From NCBI GenBank assembly GCA_004369045.1, contig ML213520.1, positions 372,001 through 436,000 of the forward strand: 64,000 nucleotides of DNA, in the 5' to 3' direction. Below are positions 34,977 through 45,740 of the stretch, in pieces. This stretch comes from Heliocybe sulcata. Taxonomy: Eukaryota > Basidiomycota > Agaricomycetes > Gloeophyllales > Gloeophyllaceae. The first letter of the stretch is position 1. The number at the start of each line of letters is the position of its first letter. The translations under genes and the position numbers were made by a program. Below the pieces are notes generated by a model that saw only the letters and a program-made list of their open reading frames with translations, did no database searches and was not told where the DNA came from.

Positions 34977-35908
34977 TTAGTCGACCCGTTTGTTACTCCC
35001 CTTCTGCCCAGTCGCGCCGTTATATCTATCCGCCAACTCGTCGTACGCCTTCGCCTGGCCCTCCGCCTGCTTCTTCAGCGTGTCTACTCATCCGCATCAG
35101 CTTCCCACACCACCGACATCAAGCCCGCGGCTATCGCTCACCAAAATCCCGGCCCTTGCTCTCCGCCTCCTTGAGCCGCCGCTTGAGGTCCTCGATCTGC
35201 TTCTGCTGGTCCTCGGAGGCGATGGTCTGGCGCGAGGAGGAGGCGGTGGTCGACTTGAGCTTGGCGTACTCTTCTTGGGTGTGGATGAGGTCGAGGAGGA
35301 TGTAGAAGGTGCGGGTGAGGACGAGGGAGAGGAAGAGACAGAAGCCAGTGAGGTAAACGTTGCGTTGGGAGCTGCGTTCGCGAGAGGGGTTAGGTTGGCG
35401 TATGTTCTGCTAGAGGAAGGGAGGGTAGGCACGCACTAGAATTTCCGAGCAGCAAAGGTCGTTTCGGTGCGCACGTCGTGGCTTTGTCCGGACTGCCTCG
35501 CGACGTCTGACTCGGCGGTGACACGGAACATGCGCTGTAGGGCGTCTACGAACAATATGCCCACAAATCTGTAATCCCATCGCATCAGCCGATAATGGAG
35601 GAGAGGAGGAAGATGAACGACGCACATGAACGCGATCTTGAGCGCATACGCGAGCTTTGAGATGATAGGGCTCTCTGAGAGGAAGTGGAACATGCGTCGG
35701 CGCAGACCGTACGGGAGGGGTGCGACGAGGACGCAGAACGTCACCATCTATGCACATGCGCATATGTCATGCTTCGTTGGAATGAGGGATGGCAAGACGA
35801 ACCTCGGACGCGAGAAGGATGAACGTGAGGTTGTAGCTGTACCATAGTCAGTTTCCTCTCTCTAACGCGTTCACGTTTCAAACGAATGTATACACACTAG
35901 ATAGTCAT
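34977..35908 (-). CDS. ER membrane protein of the BAP31/Yet family
   Basis: BAP31/Yet1-Yet3 relatives are three-helix ER proteins that escort membrane cargo. The exons join cleanly. MTIY (ATG at 35908) is followed across an intron by YNLTFILLASE, then MVTFCVLVAPLPYGLRRRM and SPIISKLAYALKIAFI, FVGILFVDALQRMFRV, and RNVYLTGFCLFLSLVLTRTF. The cytosolic coiled coil comes next: LLDLIHTQEEYAKLK, SEDQQKQIEDLKRRLKEAES, and a last exon DTLKKQAEGQAKAYDEL, ADRYNAATGQKG, ending SNKRVD with the stop at 34977-34979. The length and the PLPYGLRRRM and FVDALQR motifs are family-typical. The C-terminus carries lysine/arginine near the end but is not a strict KKXX retrieval signal. Confidence 0.92.
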
Positions 35909-36744
35909 CTTGCGATAGACTTCTGAAGGTCTTGAGGGGATGGAGTAGGAGGGATAGAAGAAAGGGCCGGGCGAGGCTGCGGCGCGTTTTAACGACTGAC
36001 TTGACAGCGCCTCCAATACGTGTCCTGGCCCCCGATGACGTCACATCATTAGGTCAATGTCACGTCTGGGAGGGATCACGGGACTAGTCACGTAACGCGA
36101 CACGCGTCGCATCATGCTCCTCGTCATCGAGCGTCCGGGTGCAGTTGTCGCCTCACGAAAAACCTCCTGTCGCGTTTGCCACAGATAGTGCTTCACGAAT
36201 GCTCTGTGAGAATTGTCTTTCGGAGGAAGAGGAGACTGGTATAGGCTATTCTGAGAGGTATGGAATGCGAAGCATTGCACTTTCGCCTGGTAAGCCATAT
36301 CAGGGCGGTCTCCGATGTACTGAAGCTCAGTAATTTGTCCAGTGGTGAGTCGTAATCCTAGACTATCGATGGCTGATTGTCAAAATATTCTGGTGGATGT
36401 CTCAAGGCTCAGCTAGCCTACTTTCTCTATTCTCGATGTTGGCGGTCCTTCAGACTGTCACCGGTGGTATCTGCTACCACACGATTACCGACACCTGGCT
36501 GTCATCGGACTCGTCGCAAGAGGCGCTGAAGGTAGACCTTTGTCTACTGACACGCGGGGGTCCTCGACACTGGCAAAATTAGAAGGCTACGCAAGAATCC
36601 GATTTCCTTATCGCTTTTTGAACAACTCCGACTCCAAGTACGTATGACACAGAGGCAATGCTACAATAATCTCAAGGTACAAAACTACTGGACCAGAACA
36701 AGAAGATGAACGCACGGAAACCACGTCAAAGAGGAGCATTTGGA
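35909..36744. other. Intergenic, about 0.84 kb
   Basis: Includes the promoter of the BAP31-type gene and the 3' flank of the HET gene. A 61-codon frame at 36397 starts with a hydrophobic run but has no other support. Confidence 0.45.
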
Positions 36745-38823
36745 TTAGACGAAGGCAACCACCTGAGTCTGCCAGTCGGAGCGCAGTATGGCATTACCAA
36801 CTTGCGTGACAGGCATGACAGTGATTTTCTGGAGGTGTAATATGTCTGGCTGATCTGTCGAAGGTTTGATCCTGCAGAGCATCAGGTATCTCGGTTTCGC
36901 CTGGCGGTCGGATTGGACCACTTTCATAGCGAGGAACCTCTCCTGGCTGCCACCGCCAACCAGAACGAGACGACCCTGGTCGTGATACGTCCCGACTGTA
37001 GGAGGAATTATGAAGGTAAGATACACGTCTCGCTCGTCATCCTGATAAGAGGCCTCTCCGGAAAATATATGGCTAGATGTAGCCCCGCTGTAGTTCTTGT
37101 ATCGTTTCATCTTCACGGTGCCCTGGAATATTTGGCCAAACGTAAAATAGACTCTGGCAGAATCTGATTCATACTTGATATCCAACTGGTGATCGAGTAA
37201 CTCGAAATCAGCCTTGAGGTCAAGAATATGCGAGACGGTGCCAGAGATGTCGCACTTCTTCAGTGCGAGCCATGCCCCCTTGATACTGTCCCTCCCACGT
37301 TTTGCTGTATTCATTATAGGGTTAGACGCCAAGCTGTTGTGCCAGTGTTGACCTCTTTTGTCGTCATCAGAAATGGCAGTGCTGAAATCTTGATGCATGA
37401 GCTGCCACCACGATGGTCTCCACGCGAATTCGCCAGTCCCCGGAGAGGAAAAGTGCCACAGCAAGGCCCGTCGCACCTCAGGGTCCATGTTCTTGACGAG
37501 ACGTGTCCAGGCTTCTTCTTCGCCCATGTCCTCGTCATATATTGGCACGTACTTCAATTTAAGCAGTGATCCAAAAGCTCCAATCTTGTCGATCTCCTTC
37601 GTGCTGAACCGGAGCCTGGTCTCCTTGACGAGGAGCAACATCTCATTGATGGGGCAAAAGGATGCCTCTGCCTTGCCGCGTAACCGTCTCTCGAGATCCA
37701 GGGTTCGCTCCAGGTGGTCGCTGAATAGGATCCCATCAACACTCTTCTCCTTCAGAGGATCCTGAACTCCCTCTGGCAATCCACCTGATATGGACTCCTC
37801 CTTGATCTCCTGCATGGTCCACGCTCGCTGAGACCAATGCCTCTTGTCGTCCCAACCCCAACGCCTGAAAGCCACTCCCAGTCCGTTGTAGTATCGGACA
37901 ACCTTGGTGGCATGCGAATAAATGCTGCCGATCATAGGGATATCAAGCTTCCATTCGGCACGGCGTTGGTTCTCATTCCTGCTGGCACCATACTGCCGCA
38001 GACAGAGCACATCCAACCATACGTATTCCGCTCCCAGATTAAGCAGCTCGTTGCGAACTGCTTCAATACTCGCACCGTCAGGGAAGGGCACAGGCCACTG
38101 GGAGCCATTGACAGGAGTATCAATGCCTGCGCTCTCGGACATCGTGTCGGTCCAGCTATGCGAAATGGCGAAGTACTTGGGAGGATAATCGTCGTGCGAG
38201 TGCTCCTTTGTGAATGAATAAGGTACAACACGATTCGCCCACAGGTCCCACAACCGGCGAACCCATAGCTTGCCTAGGCCTCCCGAGATATGATCATCTT
38301 CGAGTGCCGTATGCCCCTTGGACTCATAGTTCTGATGATGATACTGCAGATCGGAGTAGACTTGATCGATGCCGGACTTAATTTGGTCGAAGATTTTGCC
38401 TCGCTGGTCATCCGTGTCGTTAATTTTGTTGTCTATGTAATTGCCAATGTGTCCCCATGTTGGTTCATGGATAATCTTGCTGAGGAGCTCCGAGCTGGTC
38501 GGGGATGATGGATAATATCGGAAATAAGTGTTGTTGTCCAGGTTCTTGAACATCTTGCGAGTACGAGCGTACGCGGTCCCGAAGTCGTCACTGCTCTCGA
38601 CGAACGACTTCAGCCAAGCGCCGATCTCCGGAGACATGGCTACACTTGTCCCCAGCGCCTTGTTCAGGATCGCCAGCATCCGCTTCTGTCCCAGACTGCG
38701 GCACTTCTGTGACGCTTGCTCATCACTAAGAATATGCGACGGCCAGCCCTTTAGAGGAGGAGCTTGGAGTGGGATCACTGTATGGGTCGCTGTGAGGGCT
38801 CTCGAGCTTGGATTCGAGGCCAT
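36745..38823 (-). CDS. HET-domain protein (heterokaryon incompatibility type)
   Basis: Single open frame of 692 residues without introns, starting at the ATG at 38823 (MASNPSSRALTATH). The HET domain begins near residue 217: KYFAISHSWTDTM, then SIEAVRNELLNLGAEYVWLD with the following VLCLRQYG, DIPMIGSIYSHATKVVRYYN, and WSQRAWTMQEI. These are the three classical HET blocks (SYVWG-like, LD.LCI, RAWT.QE). The N-terminal 200 residues (LSKIIHEPTWGHIGNYID, VRRLWDLWANRVVPYSF) and the C-terminal 300 residues match no family I recognise. HET proteins act in self/non-self recognition and programmed cell death in fungi; for basidiomycete members this is mostly untested. The complete lack of introns over 2.1 kb contrasts with the intron-rich neighbours. 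Confidence 0.88.
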   Translation of the reverse strand: MASNPSSRALTATHTVIPLQAPPLKGWPSHILSDEQASQKCRSLGQKRMLAILNKALGTSVAMSPEIGAWLKSFVESSDDFGTAYARTRKMFKNLDNNTYFRYYPSSPTSSELLSKIIHEPTWGHIGNYIDNKINDTDDQRGKIFDQIKSGIDQVYSDLQYHHQNYESKGHTALEDDHISGGLGKLWVRRLWDLWANRVVPYSFTKEHSHDDYPPKYFAISHSWTDTMSESAGIDTPVNGSQWPVPFPDGASIEAVRNELLNLGAEYVWLDVLCLRQYGASRNENQRRAEWKLDIPMIGSIYSHATKVVRYYNGLGVAFRRWGWDDKRHWSQRAWTMQEIKEESISGGLPEGVQDPLKEKSVDGILFSDHLERTLDLERRLRGKAEASFCPINEMLLLVKETRLRFSTKEIDKIGAFGSLLKLKYVPIYDEDMGEEEAWTRLVKNMDPEVRRALLWHFSSPGTGEFAWRPSWWQLMHQDFSTAISDDDKRGQHWHNSLASNPIMNTAKRGRDSIKGAWLALKKCDISGTVSHILDLKADFELLDHQLDIKYESDSARVYFTFGQIFQGTVKMKRYKNYSGATSSHIFSGEASYQDDERDVYLTFIIPPTVGTYHDQGRLVLVGGGSQERFLAMKVVQSDRQAKPRYLMLCRIKPSTDQPDILHLQKITVMPVTQVGNAILRSDWQTQVVAFV

Positions 38824-41305
38824 GTCGACTAGAACCTGATGGTCATATAAATGCAAATGAAATGGTTTACGAAGGATGGCTCACGTCGTCACTGGATTTG
38901 GACGGTTTGTTGAGATTTGAAACTGTCGAAATGCGGTGCGGTGCGGAGGATGAAGGGGCACGTAGGAGGACTTGGAGGGGACGCCGTGGAACAAAGGGCA
39001 GCATGCTTATAGGGTTAGTAAGACACTGCACCGGGACATGACGGCGCTAAGGCTGCCTCGCACTCGCAGTGAGGAGGAACATACATCATTAATATGGCTT
39101 GACAGCTTTCTCCGATGACATGAGCACTGAATCATTCCGAGTTATATTCAGCTGGGCGTCTACAATCCGCGAGTTCGCTTCGACACGTTATAGCCAGTCG
39201 GCGACTTCGACTAGGCCTTCCACCTGCGTAGATCCAAAAGAAGTGGTGTGCAACGGGATGCTTGCAGACAGAGCACTCCGGCAGCACCTGAATGATACGA
39301 GGGGCGTCTAGATAGCAGTCGCAAGGCCATGCCAAGGGGCGGGATCTCCCACAGGTATGCCACATACCTGCAGGACACGAGCCGCAGCGCCCTTGTGCCA
39401 GGCAGTGTGGCCTATATACAGGCGGTCGCGCGCTCTTGTCCTTCCTCTGACTTCCCCAGGCTGGCAAAGGGGGACTTCGGGGAGGCCTGCGATCTTCACA
39501 GCGACGAGACCAGACGACTTGAAGCAGTCTGGCTCATCTAAGATCACTTGCGGGAGCAATAATAATGCTTATAAGTCCATAAGAAGATGGATCTCTTTGG
39601 TACCGTATGTCTGTTCGCAAAGACCTGGATCTGGTGTTAATCAACGCAGATAAGCTCTCAGACCTGCCCGGTATTAAATATTAAGGACCGCCGACGAAGC
39701 TCCGCTCAGCTTCCATTCAATTTTTGACAGACTGGATGTCGCGCGCGTGTGTACGGCCGAGCCATCCATGGTTTTGGAGACGGCGGATTTCTCCGGTAAA
39801 CCTCAAGGCAGAGACACAGCCCTGAGACCAGAGTGCTCACAGTTACTGTGTGTTCCTTCAGAGACGCCGGTGACTAAAGCGAGAGTTATCGGCGAGAGAA
39901 CAGACTAGCAGCAGGCTCTTCACAGTTGAAAACGATCCGAGTAGTTGAGAGCAGTAGGTACCGGTTCACAAGAGTACGGCGTCCGGTGACGACCAGCCAG
40001 AAGTCAGGAATTCAGAAGTGCATCGCGTGTGATATCGTCGTGGCATAAGAATGACCAGAATGTTCACAGCAACTCTTTTTGCTAAGCAGATCCGCTATGC
40101 AAGGCTTATACCGTATTTCTTCAGTTTCGGTCGTGTTTCTGCGAGACTCCAGAAATGTCACAAGTCACGAACATCACGCGTGGTCACATAGCGCACGATC
40201 GGACTTTGAACCACCCCGGACCGCGATTGGGCCTGGCTTGCCTGCCGCTGAGACTTCAGCACCGCAGGTACTGTATACGATGCATTATCATTAATATGTT
40301 CTATGCCATGAGGGGGATATTCTGTAATCTGGCGCAAATTGAGCCATAATCAACAGGCGGCAGCTAGGCGAGCTTGAAGCATGACGAACTTGAAGCTTGA
40401 AGCTTGAAGTTGAAGGCTTGCCCGGGAATCCACTCACTGACTGGTGCCGAAGAGGTCATAGCAGGTACAGTGTCATAGCACTCACTCTATTCGCTCGAAT
40501 TCAGCTCGCAAAGACTTATCTCCCTTAGGTGCACAAGATGGGACCCGTTTCGACCTTCGCGGACGTCAAGCTCCCGAAACTTCATCCTTCAAGACGTTGC
40601 TCGCAGAATTTTTCAACCATCTCGATGTCTGTAGCTGGGATGACCGTGCCATTTTGCACAGATACAGCCTCGTGTCAGTTGTATTCAATCCTCAGTTCTA
40701 GGCCCTCTATCCTGTTGCGAGGCAGCCATAGCTAACCGACCCTCAACTAAGATGTTCGTGTCTCTGAATGCTATGCATGACTTGCATTTGTTACTAGCGA
40801 ACAAACCAATCATGCTGCAGCGATCTGCGATAGAACTCCAGTGCTTCGGCGTCCACCAGGCGCCCTTCATGGGTAGTCGCATGCAATGCAGCCTTGCGAT
40901 CTGGTGGTGCCCGCTTCTTGCATTAACTATGCTGGCACTCAAAGCGTCAGTCCATGCACTTTGCATAGTATTTTATCAAACACACGGATGCAGGAAGGTT
41001 GAAGCATGGCTTTTAGCGCTCACTCTATATATTCCTAGCTCGACCTCGCAAGGCCTCAAACATTCGCTCGGCATCCTCTCCTTGGGCTTTATTGTAATTT
41101 GTACGCTCATCCATCATTGCATACCCCGGGTGACGCGGCCGCTCACATATGGACCACTCCTTAGATCTCAACGTCGAATTTTGAAGCTGCGATAATTGAG
41201 ACGACAGCAGGGTCCGCGTACTTCCTTCAGTAAGTTACTGTTTCTAATGTTTTCAAAATCATCTAAGGCTCATACCGATAACTAAGACCAACCAACTCAT
41301 TCCTG
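38824..41305. other. Gene-poor stretch, about 2.5 kb
   Basis: The first few hundred bases are the HET promoter side. A small CTTGAAG-type repeat cluster is at about 40386-40412. No gene, terminal repeat or transposase motif is supported. Confidence 0.45.
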
Positions 41306-42391
41306 ATGTTCGATAAATCTTCCCTTCCGGGCATATCTCTCACAGCCGCCGGCCTTATTGCTCTAGCGGATCTCAAAACCATCGCGTATCGCACGGCTCT
41401 CAAAGGAACTTCCTCTTATTTCGACATTCTCTTCCTTGCACCTGGGATACACTGTCAACAGTCCGCCTCCGAAGTCAACGGGGGAGAATATCCAGCAACG
41501 GGGGCGATGACTACGGGCTATGTCTTTCGCGTAGAGAACCAGGCGACAGTCAATTATTTGCAGCGAGTCGGGGAGTCAGGACATCTCGTGAATGTCAAAG
41601 TGCTCCCCAACTCCCAGATCCCTCGACTCAGACTTTTCTCCCCAGCCATCGCCAGATGCGCGTCGTGCAAGGCTAAACTGCCCAGAGTCGGATTGTTTTC
41701 CAGATGCACATCTGTCTGCGAGACGTGTCTAGTGAAAGTACCTGCGGTCGGACTTCTCTCCAGGGAGGCTCTCACAGCCGTCCTGTACGCCTCCGGCCTT
41801 GCACAGACGCTCATAGTGCTCTACCTCCTCCTCTTCATCCGCGACCTTTGGGGCTTCGGTGTAATGGCCATGTTGATCGTGGCCCGACTCTGCAACATAG
41901 CTGTCATCAAAGAGCGCAGCATGTTGGGATGGAAAGGGGCGTCAGAGCCAGGCGTAGAAGGCGACCTCTTGATTCTACTCAGTCAAGACCGTTGGATCCG
42001 CATGCGTGGGATGGTCGACGATATCAAGGCAGTCACCGCTGGCCAATGGCTCAAAGAGCAGACCGGGGCGCAGAGCTTTTTCGTCAGCCTGGGGACCCTC
42101 CTCGTATACGCGTCCGCGGCGCTGGCGGGGAACTCGTCCACAGTGGGTAACCTGCTCATCGCTTGCCTGCTTTTGATTTCGGTGGCCATGCTGGGAGTGT
42201 GCAACTCTCTGACGAAGACGCAGGAGATGTTCGGGAGAATGCTGTACCAGGTTGGGGAGCCCAGGAAATATGACCGCCGTCTGACCATGGCGCAGGAGCT
42301 CATAGCAGAAACCAAAAGGGATGACTGGGCGTTAGGCATGGGACTCATAGTTGCGGAGGAGGCTGCCAAGATCAAGAAGGCACTGATGTAG
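41306..42391 (+). CDS. Membrane protein with an internal Cys-containing repeat
   Basis: Intronless frame of 361 residues from the ATG at 41306 (MFDKSSLPGISLTAAGL). It has hydrophobic segments near 160-180 (LAQTLIVLYLLLFI), 185-200 (FGVMAMLIVARLCNIAV) and two after 265 (FFVSLGTLLVYASAALAG; GNLLIACLLLISVAMLG). The cytosolic-type motif DRWIRMRGMVDDIKAVTAG is shared with uncharacterised fungal membrane proteins as far as I recall. Between about residues 104 and 160 are three imperfect repeats: IPRLRLFSPAIARCASC, LPRVGLFSRCTSVCETC, VPAVGLLSREA, the first two each holding a CxxC pair. Function unknown; a metal- or redox-responsive loop is only a guess. The C-terminus is helical and charged (AQELIAETKRDDWALGM). 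Confidence 0.75.
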   Translation: MFDKSSLPGISLTAAGLIALADLKTIAYRTALKGTSSYFDILFLAPGIHCQQSASEVNGGEYPATGAMTTGYVFRVENQATVNYLQRVGESGHLVNVKVLPNSQIPRLRLFSPAIARCASCKAKLPRVGLFSRCTSVCETCLVKVPAVGLLSREALTAVLYASGLAQTLIVLYLLLFIRDLWGFGVMAMLIVARLCNIAVIKERSMLGWKGASEPGVEGDLLILLSQDRWIRMRGMVDDIKAVTAGQWLKEQTGAQSFFVSLGTLLVYASAALAGNSSTVGNLLIACLLLISVAMLGVCNSLTKTQEMFGRMLYQVGEPRKYDRRLTMAQELIAETKRDDWALGMGLIVAEEAAKIKKALM

Positions 42392-42749
42392 ATTCATTCA
42401 AAGCACTCGTCTGGCCACGTCCATTTGTGTTCATGGTTATGTCCGCTTCCTTTGTCGTACGTAAGAGATTCCTTGTAACGTATTGGAGGACTGAGTTACA
42501 GTCTCTGCTTGTCATTCCGGTCAAGATTCAGTCAGCGCGAGAGTCAGCAAGAGGGGCCACACTTTCCTGGATGTGCGTAACGCGCTATAGGATGGTCACG
42601 GGAGGTAACGTCACGCCAGTACGCGTCCTCGATCAATTTGTCCGACAAGAATTCCCTTTGGTTCTCAAGACTATAAGTATCTCCCGGGCTTACGCAGTCC
42701 TCTACCTTCTCTCTTGCTTTGATCTGTGCACTCTTTACCGCAGCAAACG
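42392..42749. other. Upstream region of the Ubp6/USP14 gene
   Basis: Same-strand spacer; no gene seen. Pyrimidine-rich just before the ATG at 42750. Confidence 0.5.
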
Positions 42750-44834
42750 ATGCCAACTCTGCAAGTAAACATTAAACACGCGGGCAAAACGCATCAGCTT
42801 GATCTGAATACAGATCAGCCTGCGAGTGCGTTCAAGGAGGCCGTCAGTGATGTTACTGGTGTACCAGCAGACAGAGTGAAGGTTATGATTAAAGGAGGCA
42901 TGCTGAAGGTAAGTGATCCTCGAAACCTATGAACTGTGTTTGGAGGACAGTCTCTGGAGAAGATTGTGGAGAGTAGCTTCAGGCTTGTGCGAGGCTGGGC
43001 CACTGGATTATCTTAGCAGTGCTATCCGCAATTCTTACTCACGACATATCTATACTAGGATGATACCGACTGGAAGAAAGTTGCACCCAAAGCAGTATGT
43101 ACAGCTCGCATATTCCTTTCCATCTCATTCACGATATTTCAGGGCCAAACCTTCATGGTGATCGGAGCGGCCACCGAGCTCCCAAAACCTCCTCCCGCCC
43201 CCGTCGTCTTCATGGAAGATCTCGCCGACACCGAGCTCGCCAAAGCCTCTGCCGCACTCCCCGTCGGTCTCAGAAACCTCGGCAACACCTGTTACATGAA
43301 CTCCACCGTCCAGGCTCTCCGGGCCATTCCCGAATTGCAACAAGCATTGAGCGCAGGAGCAGGCAGCCTGGGCGGTCTTCCGCGTGCCCTGAAGGACCTG
43401 CTGAAGAACATGAGCGAGACAACGGAGGCGGTGACGCCGATGGGCTTCCTGAGCGTGCTGAGGCAGGTGGCGCCGCAGTTCGCGGAGATGGACCGATCCA
43501 AGGGAGGCATGATGAGAGGGTATGCGCAGCAGGGTGGGTTATCAAGCTTCATATGAAGGGCTCTGGGATTCACTATTCTGCTGCCTTTCAGATGCGGAGG
43601 AGTGCTGGACAGCAATTACGAACGCCCTCAAAGAGGTGCCAGGTCCGTCTTCGAACGGCAAGTTCGTCGAACAATATCTGCAGGGTGAGATTCGCCGAGA
43701 GTGAGTGCTGCGACTTTCTCATCTTTACACCCATTCAAGCTATGTTCTTAGACTCAAATGTGTCGAAGCTCCTGACGAGCCCCCGACGGTGTCCTTCGAG
43801 AAGGTGCTCAAGATCGAGTGCAACATCACCGGCACAACGAACTTCATGCTGCAGGGCATCATGAGCGTGCGTGCTGTCGTTATTGCCGGTAGTTATTCAA
43901 AAGCTCACTGCTATCCGTACAGGCGCTCACGCAGGAAGTCGAGAAAACATCGCCTACGCTTGGCCGTTCCGCCGTGTACACGCAGACGTCGCGGGTGTCA
44001 CGGCTGCCGGCGTACCTCACCGTGCACATGGTGCGCTTTGCGTGGCGGAGGGATATCGCGAAGAAGGCGAAGATCATGGTGCGCTCACCCAACTTCGGTT
44101 AGACCGCGGATTTGTCGCTGACAGCGGTGCATGCAGAGGAAGGTCAAGTTCCCAACTGAGTTCGATGCCCTCGACCTCGTGACGGACGAGCTCAAGGCGA
44201 AGCTCCAACCGCTGAACCGCAAGCTGTTGGACGTTGAGAAGGCGCGGCGTGACAGGCACAATGTGCGCAAGAGGACGAAGGTCGTGGCTTCTTCGTCCAC
44301 ACCCGCGCCTGCCACATCGTCGTCGACAGAGCCTGAGTCGAGTACCGAGGTCAAGATGGACGTGGATAGCGAGAAGAGCGAGGATGCGTGGCGGGAGGAT
44401 GAGAAGAAGGAACTGGAGAGCTTGGTCAGCGAGGATTTGAAGAGTGATGTGGGGTGCAGCGTGCATGGGCTGTACGAGCTTGTCGGTGCGTTGCAAGCTA
44501 GTCTGTGGCCCTGAGGGACGTTGTACCTGACATCACGCGCGTTAACAGCAATCGTGACGCATAAGGGCGCGGCAGCCGATGCCGGGCACTATATTGGATG
44601 GGCTAAGAAGAGCGTGTTTGGCAACGCCGAGGAGGGGGACGAGGACTGGTATAAGTTTGATGATGACAAAGTGTCAGAGTTCCCTGCGGAGAAGCTGGCC
44701 ACGCTCGACGGTGGAGGTGAGTGACAGGTTGCGAATGATGTGGCTTGTGGGTGACAAGTAACTGACGAACTTCCATGCTCGCAGGAGAGGACTCATCGGC
44801 GTACGTTCTGTTATACAAGAGTCGGCCTTTGTGA
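42750..44834 (+). CDS. UBP6: Proteasome-associated deubiquitinase Ubp6/USP14
   Basis: Cysteine protease that trims ubiquitin chains at the proteasome. The N-terminal ubiquitin-like domain, starting at the ATG at 42750 (MPTLQVNIKHAGKTHQLDL), contains VPADRVKVMIKGGMLK and docks on Rpn1. After two introns come the linker GQTFMVIGAATELPKP and the USP domain: the Cys box GLRNLGNTCYMNSTVQAL with the catalytic cysteine, QQDAEECWTAI, NITGTTNFMLQGI, LPAYLTVHMVRFAWRRD, the His box AAADAGHYIGWAKK and the Asp-bearing DEDWYKFDDDKVSEF, ending SSAYVLLYKSRPL. A Ser/Thr and acid-rich insert (about 44290-44420) precedes the His box, in the place where USP14 also has a flexible segment. All catalytic residues are present. 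It converges with the complex I gene downstream. Confidence 0.95.
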
Positions 44835-45056
44835 GCGGAAGGTAGAGTATGTGAGAGCGGCAGGCAAATTCCAGAATTTGGATGATGGTAGCGCTAGGGA
44901 TAGGCATCGTCAATCTGGTCAATACAAGAAGCATTGTAGCATCAGCGCAAAAGCCGCCACGCTGTATTTGTTAGGTCTGGTGCAATTGTATGATGTTGTC
45001 GAGGGAGCTCGAGAGTGCGCCAGCCGTACTGCCGCGGAGGCAAGTAGACAGATCTA

Positions 45057-45603
45057 TTACAAAATCATTCTAACGTCCTTCGTCCCTGTCGCGGGCAAGA
45101 CTGCATCCTCGTCCCTCCCTGAGAGCGCAAATCGTCAAGAAACAGTCGCCCACGCACAAGCTGAACGCACCTTCGTAGAATTTCTGCATGAACGTCCTCT
45201 GTGGTCTACTCTTCTCCTCCAACAGTATCCCAAGAACGTGATCGTTCTGTTTCCAGCAGTTCAGCGTCTCCTGGAACTCCTGGCGGCCCTTGAGGATGAG
45301 GACGTCGATGACCTTGAGGTCAGTGATGTGTCGGTTGCGCTCGAATTGTTGGCGGACAGCGTGCCGAATTTGCGATGGCCGGACGTCAAGAGCGTATAAG
45401 TCGACCATGGAGGGAGCCTGAGTGTCGAATCATTGGGTGGAGGCAGGAGGGCTATGTTAGTTTCTAAAGGTTCCAAACACGGAGCAAGCTGGACGCACGG
45501 CACGGTACCAGTCCCTGTACAGTTCCAGCGCACGCTTTCGCGCCTCAGAAAGGCTAACGGACCTAGTTGTCGCCCGTGCCAAGCGGGTTGGGATGGTGCT
45601 CAT
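45057..45603 (-). CDS. Complex I accessory subunit NDUFA6 (B14), LYR family
   Basis: Small matrix-side subunit of respiratory complex I that binds the mitochondrial acyl carrier protein. Start ATG at 45603 (MSTIPTRLARATTRS). The LYR motif lies in ARKRALELYRDWYRA, followed after an intron by PSMVDLYALDVRPSQIR and RQQFERNRHITDLKVIDVL, then EFQETLNCWKQNDHVLGIL, RTFMQKFYEG. A short last exon gives RDEDAVLPATGTKDVRMIL, with the stop at 45057-45059. Length (about 130 residues) and the LYR plus phenylalanine arrangement suit the family. The start lies 137 bp from the divergent PP28 gene, so the two probably share a promoter region. Confidence 0.93.
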
Positions 45604-45740
45604 ATTTACTGAGAGAAGGTGAGTTGCGTTCGGGAAACGCCGCCTGACATACGCCCGATTAGGGTGCGCTAGATCAATTGGCAAATGCCCTGCATTGGAC
45701 TCGTCCTGACTCCTTCTGTCTCTTTACTCTAACATTCACC

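Noticed and set aside
36397-36582. 61-codon frame with a hydrophobic N-terminus
   Set aside because: Could be a small secreted protein, but no intron, homologue or regulatory support.
40386-40412. CTTGAAG short tandem repeats
   Set aside because: Only a few imperfect units; no sign of a CRISPR-like array or satellite.
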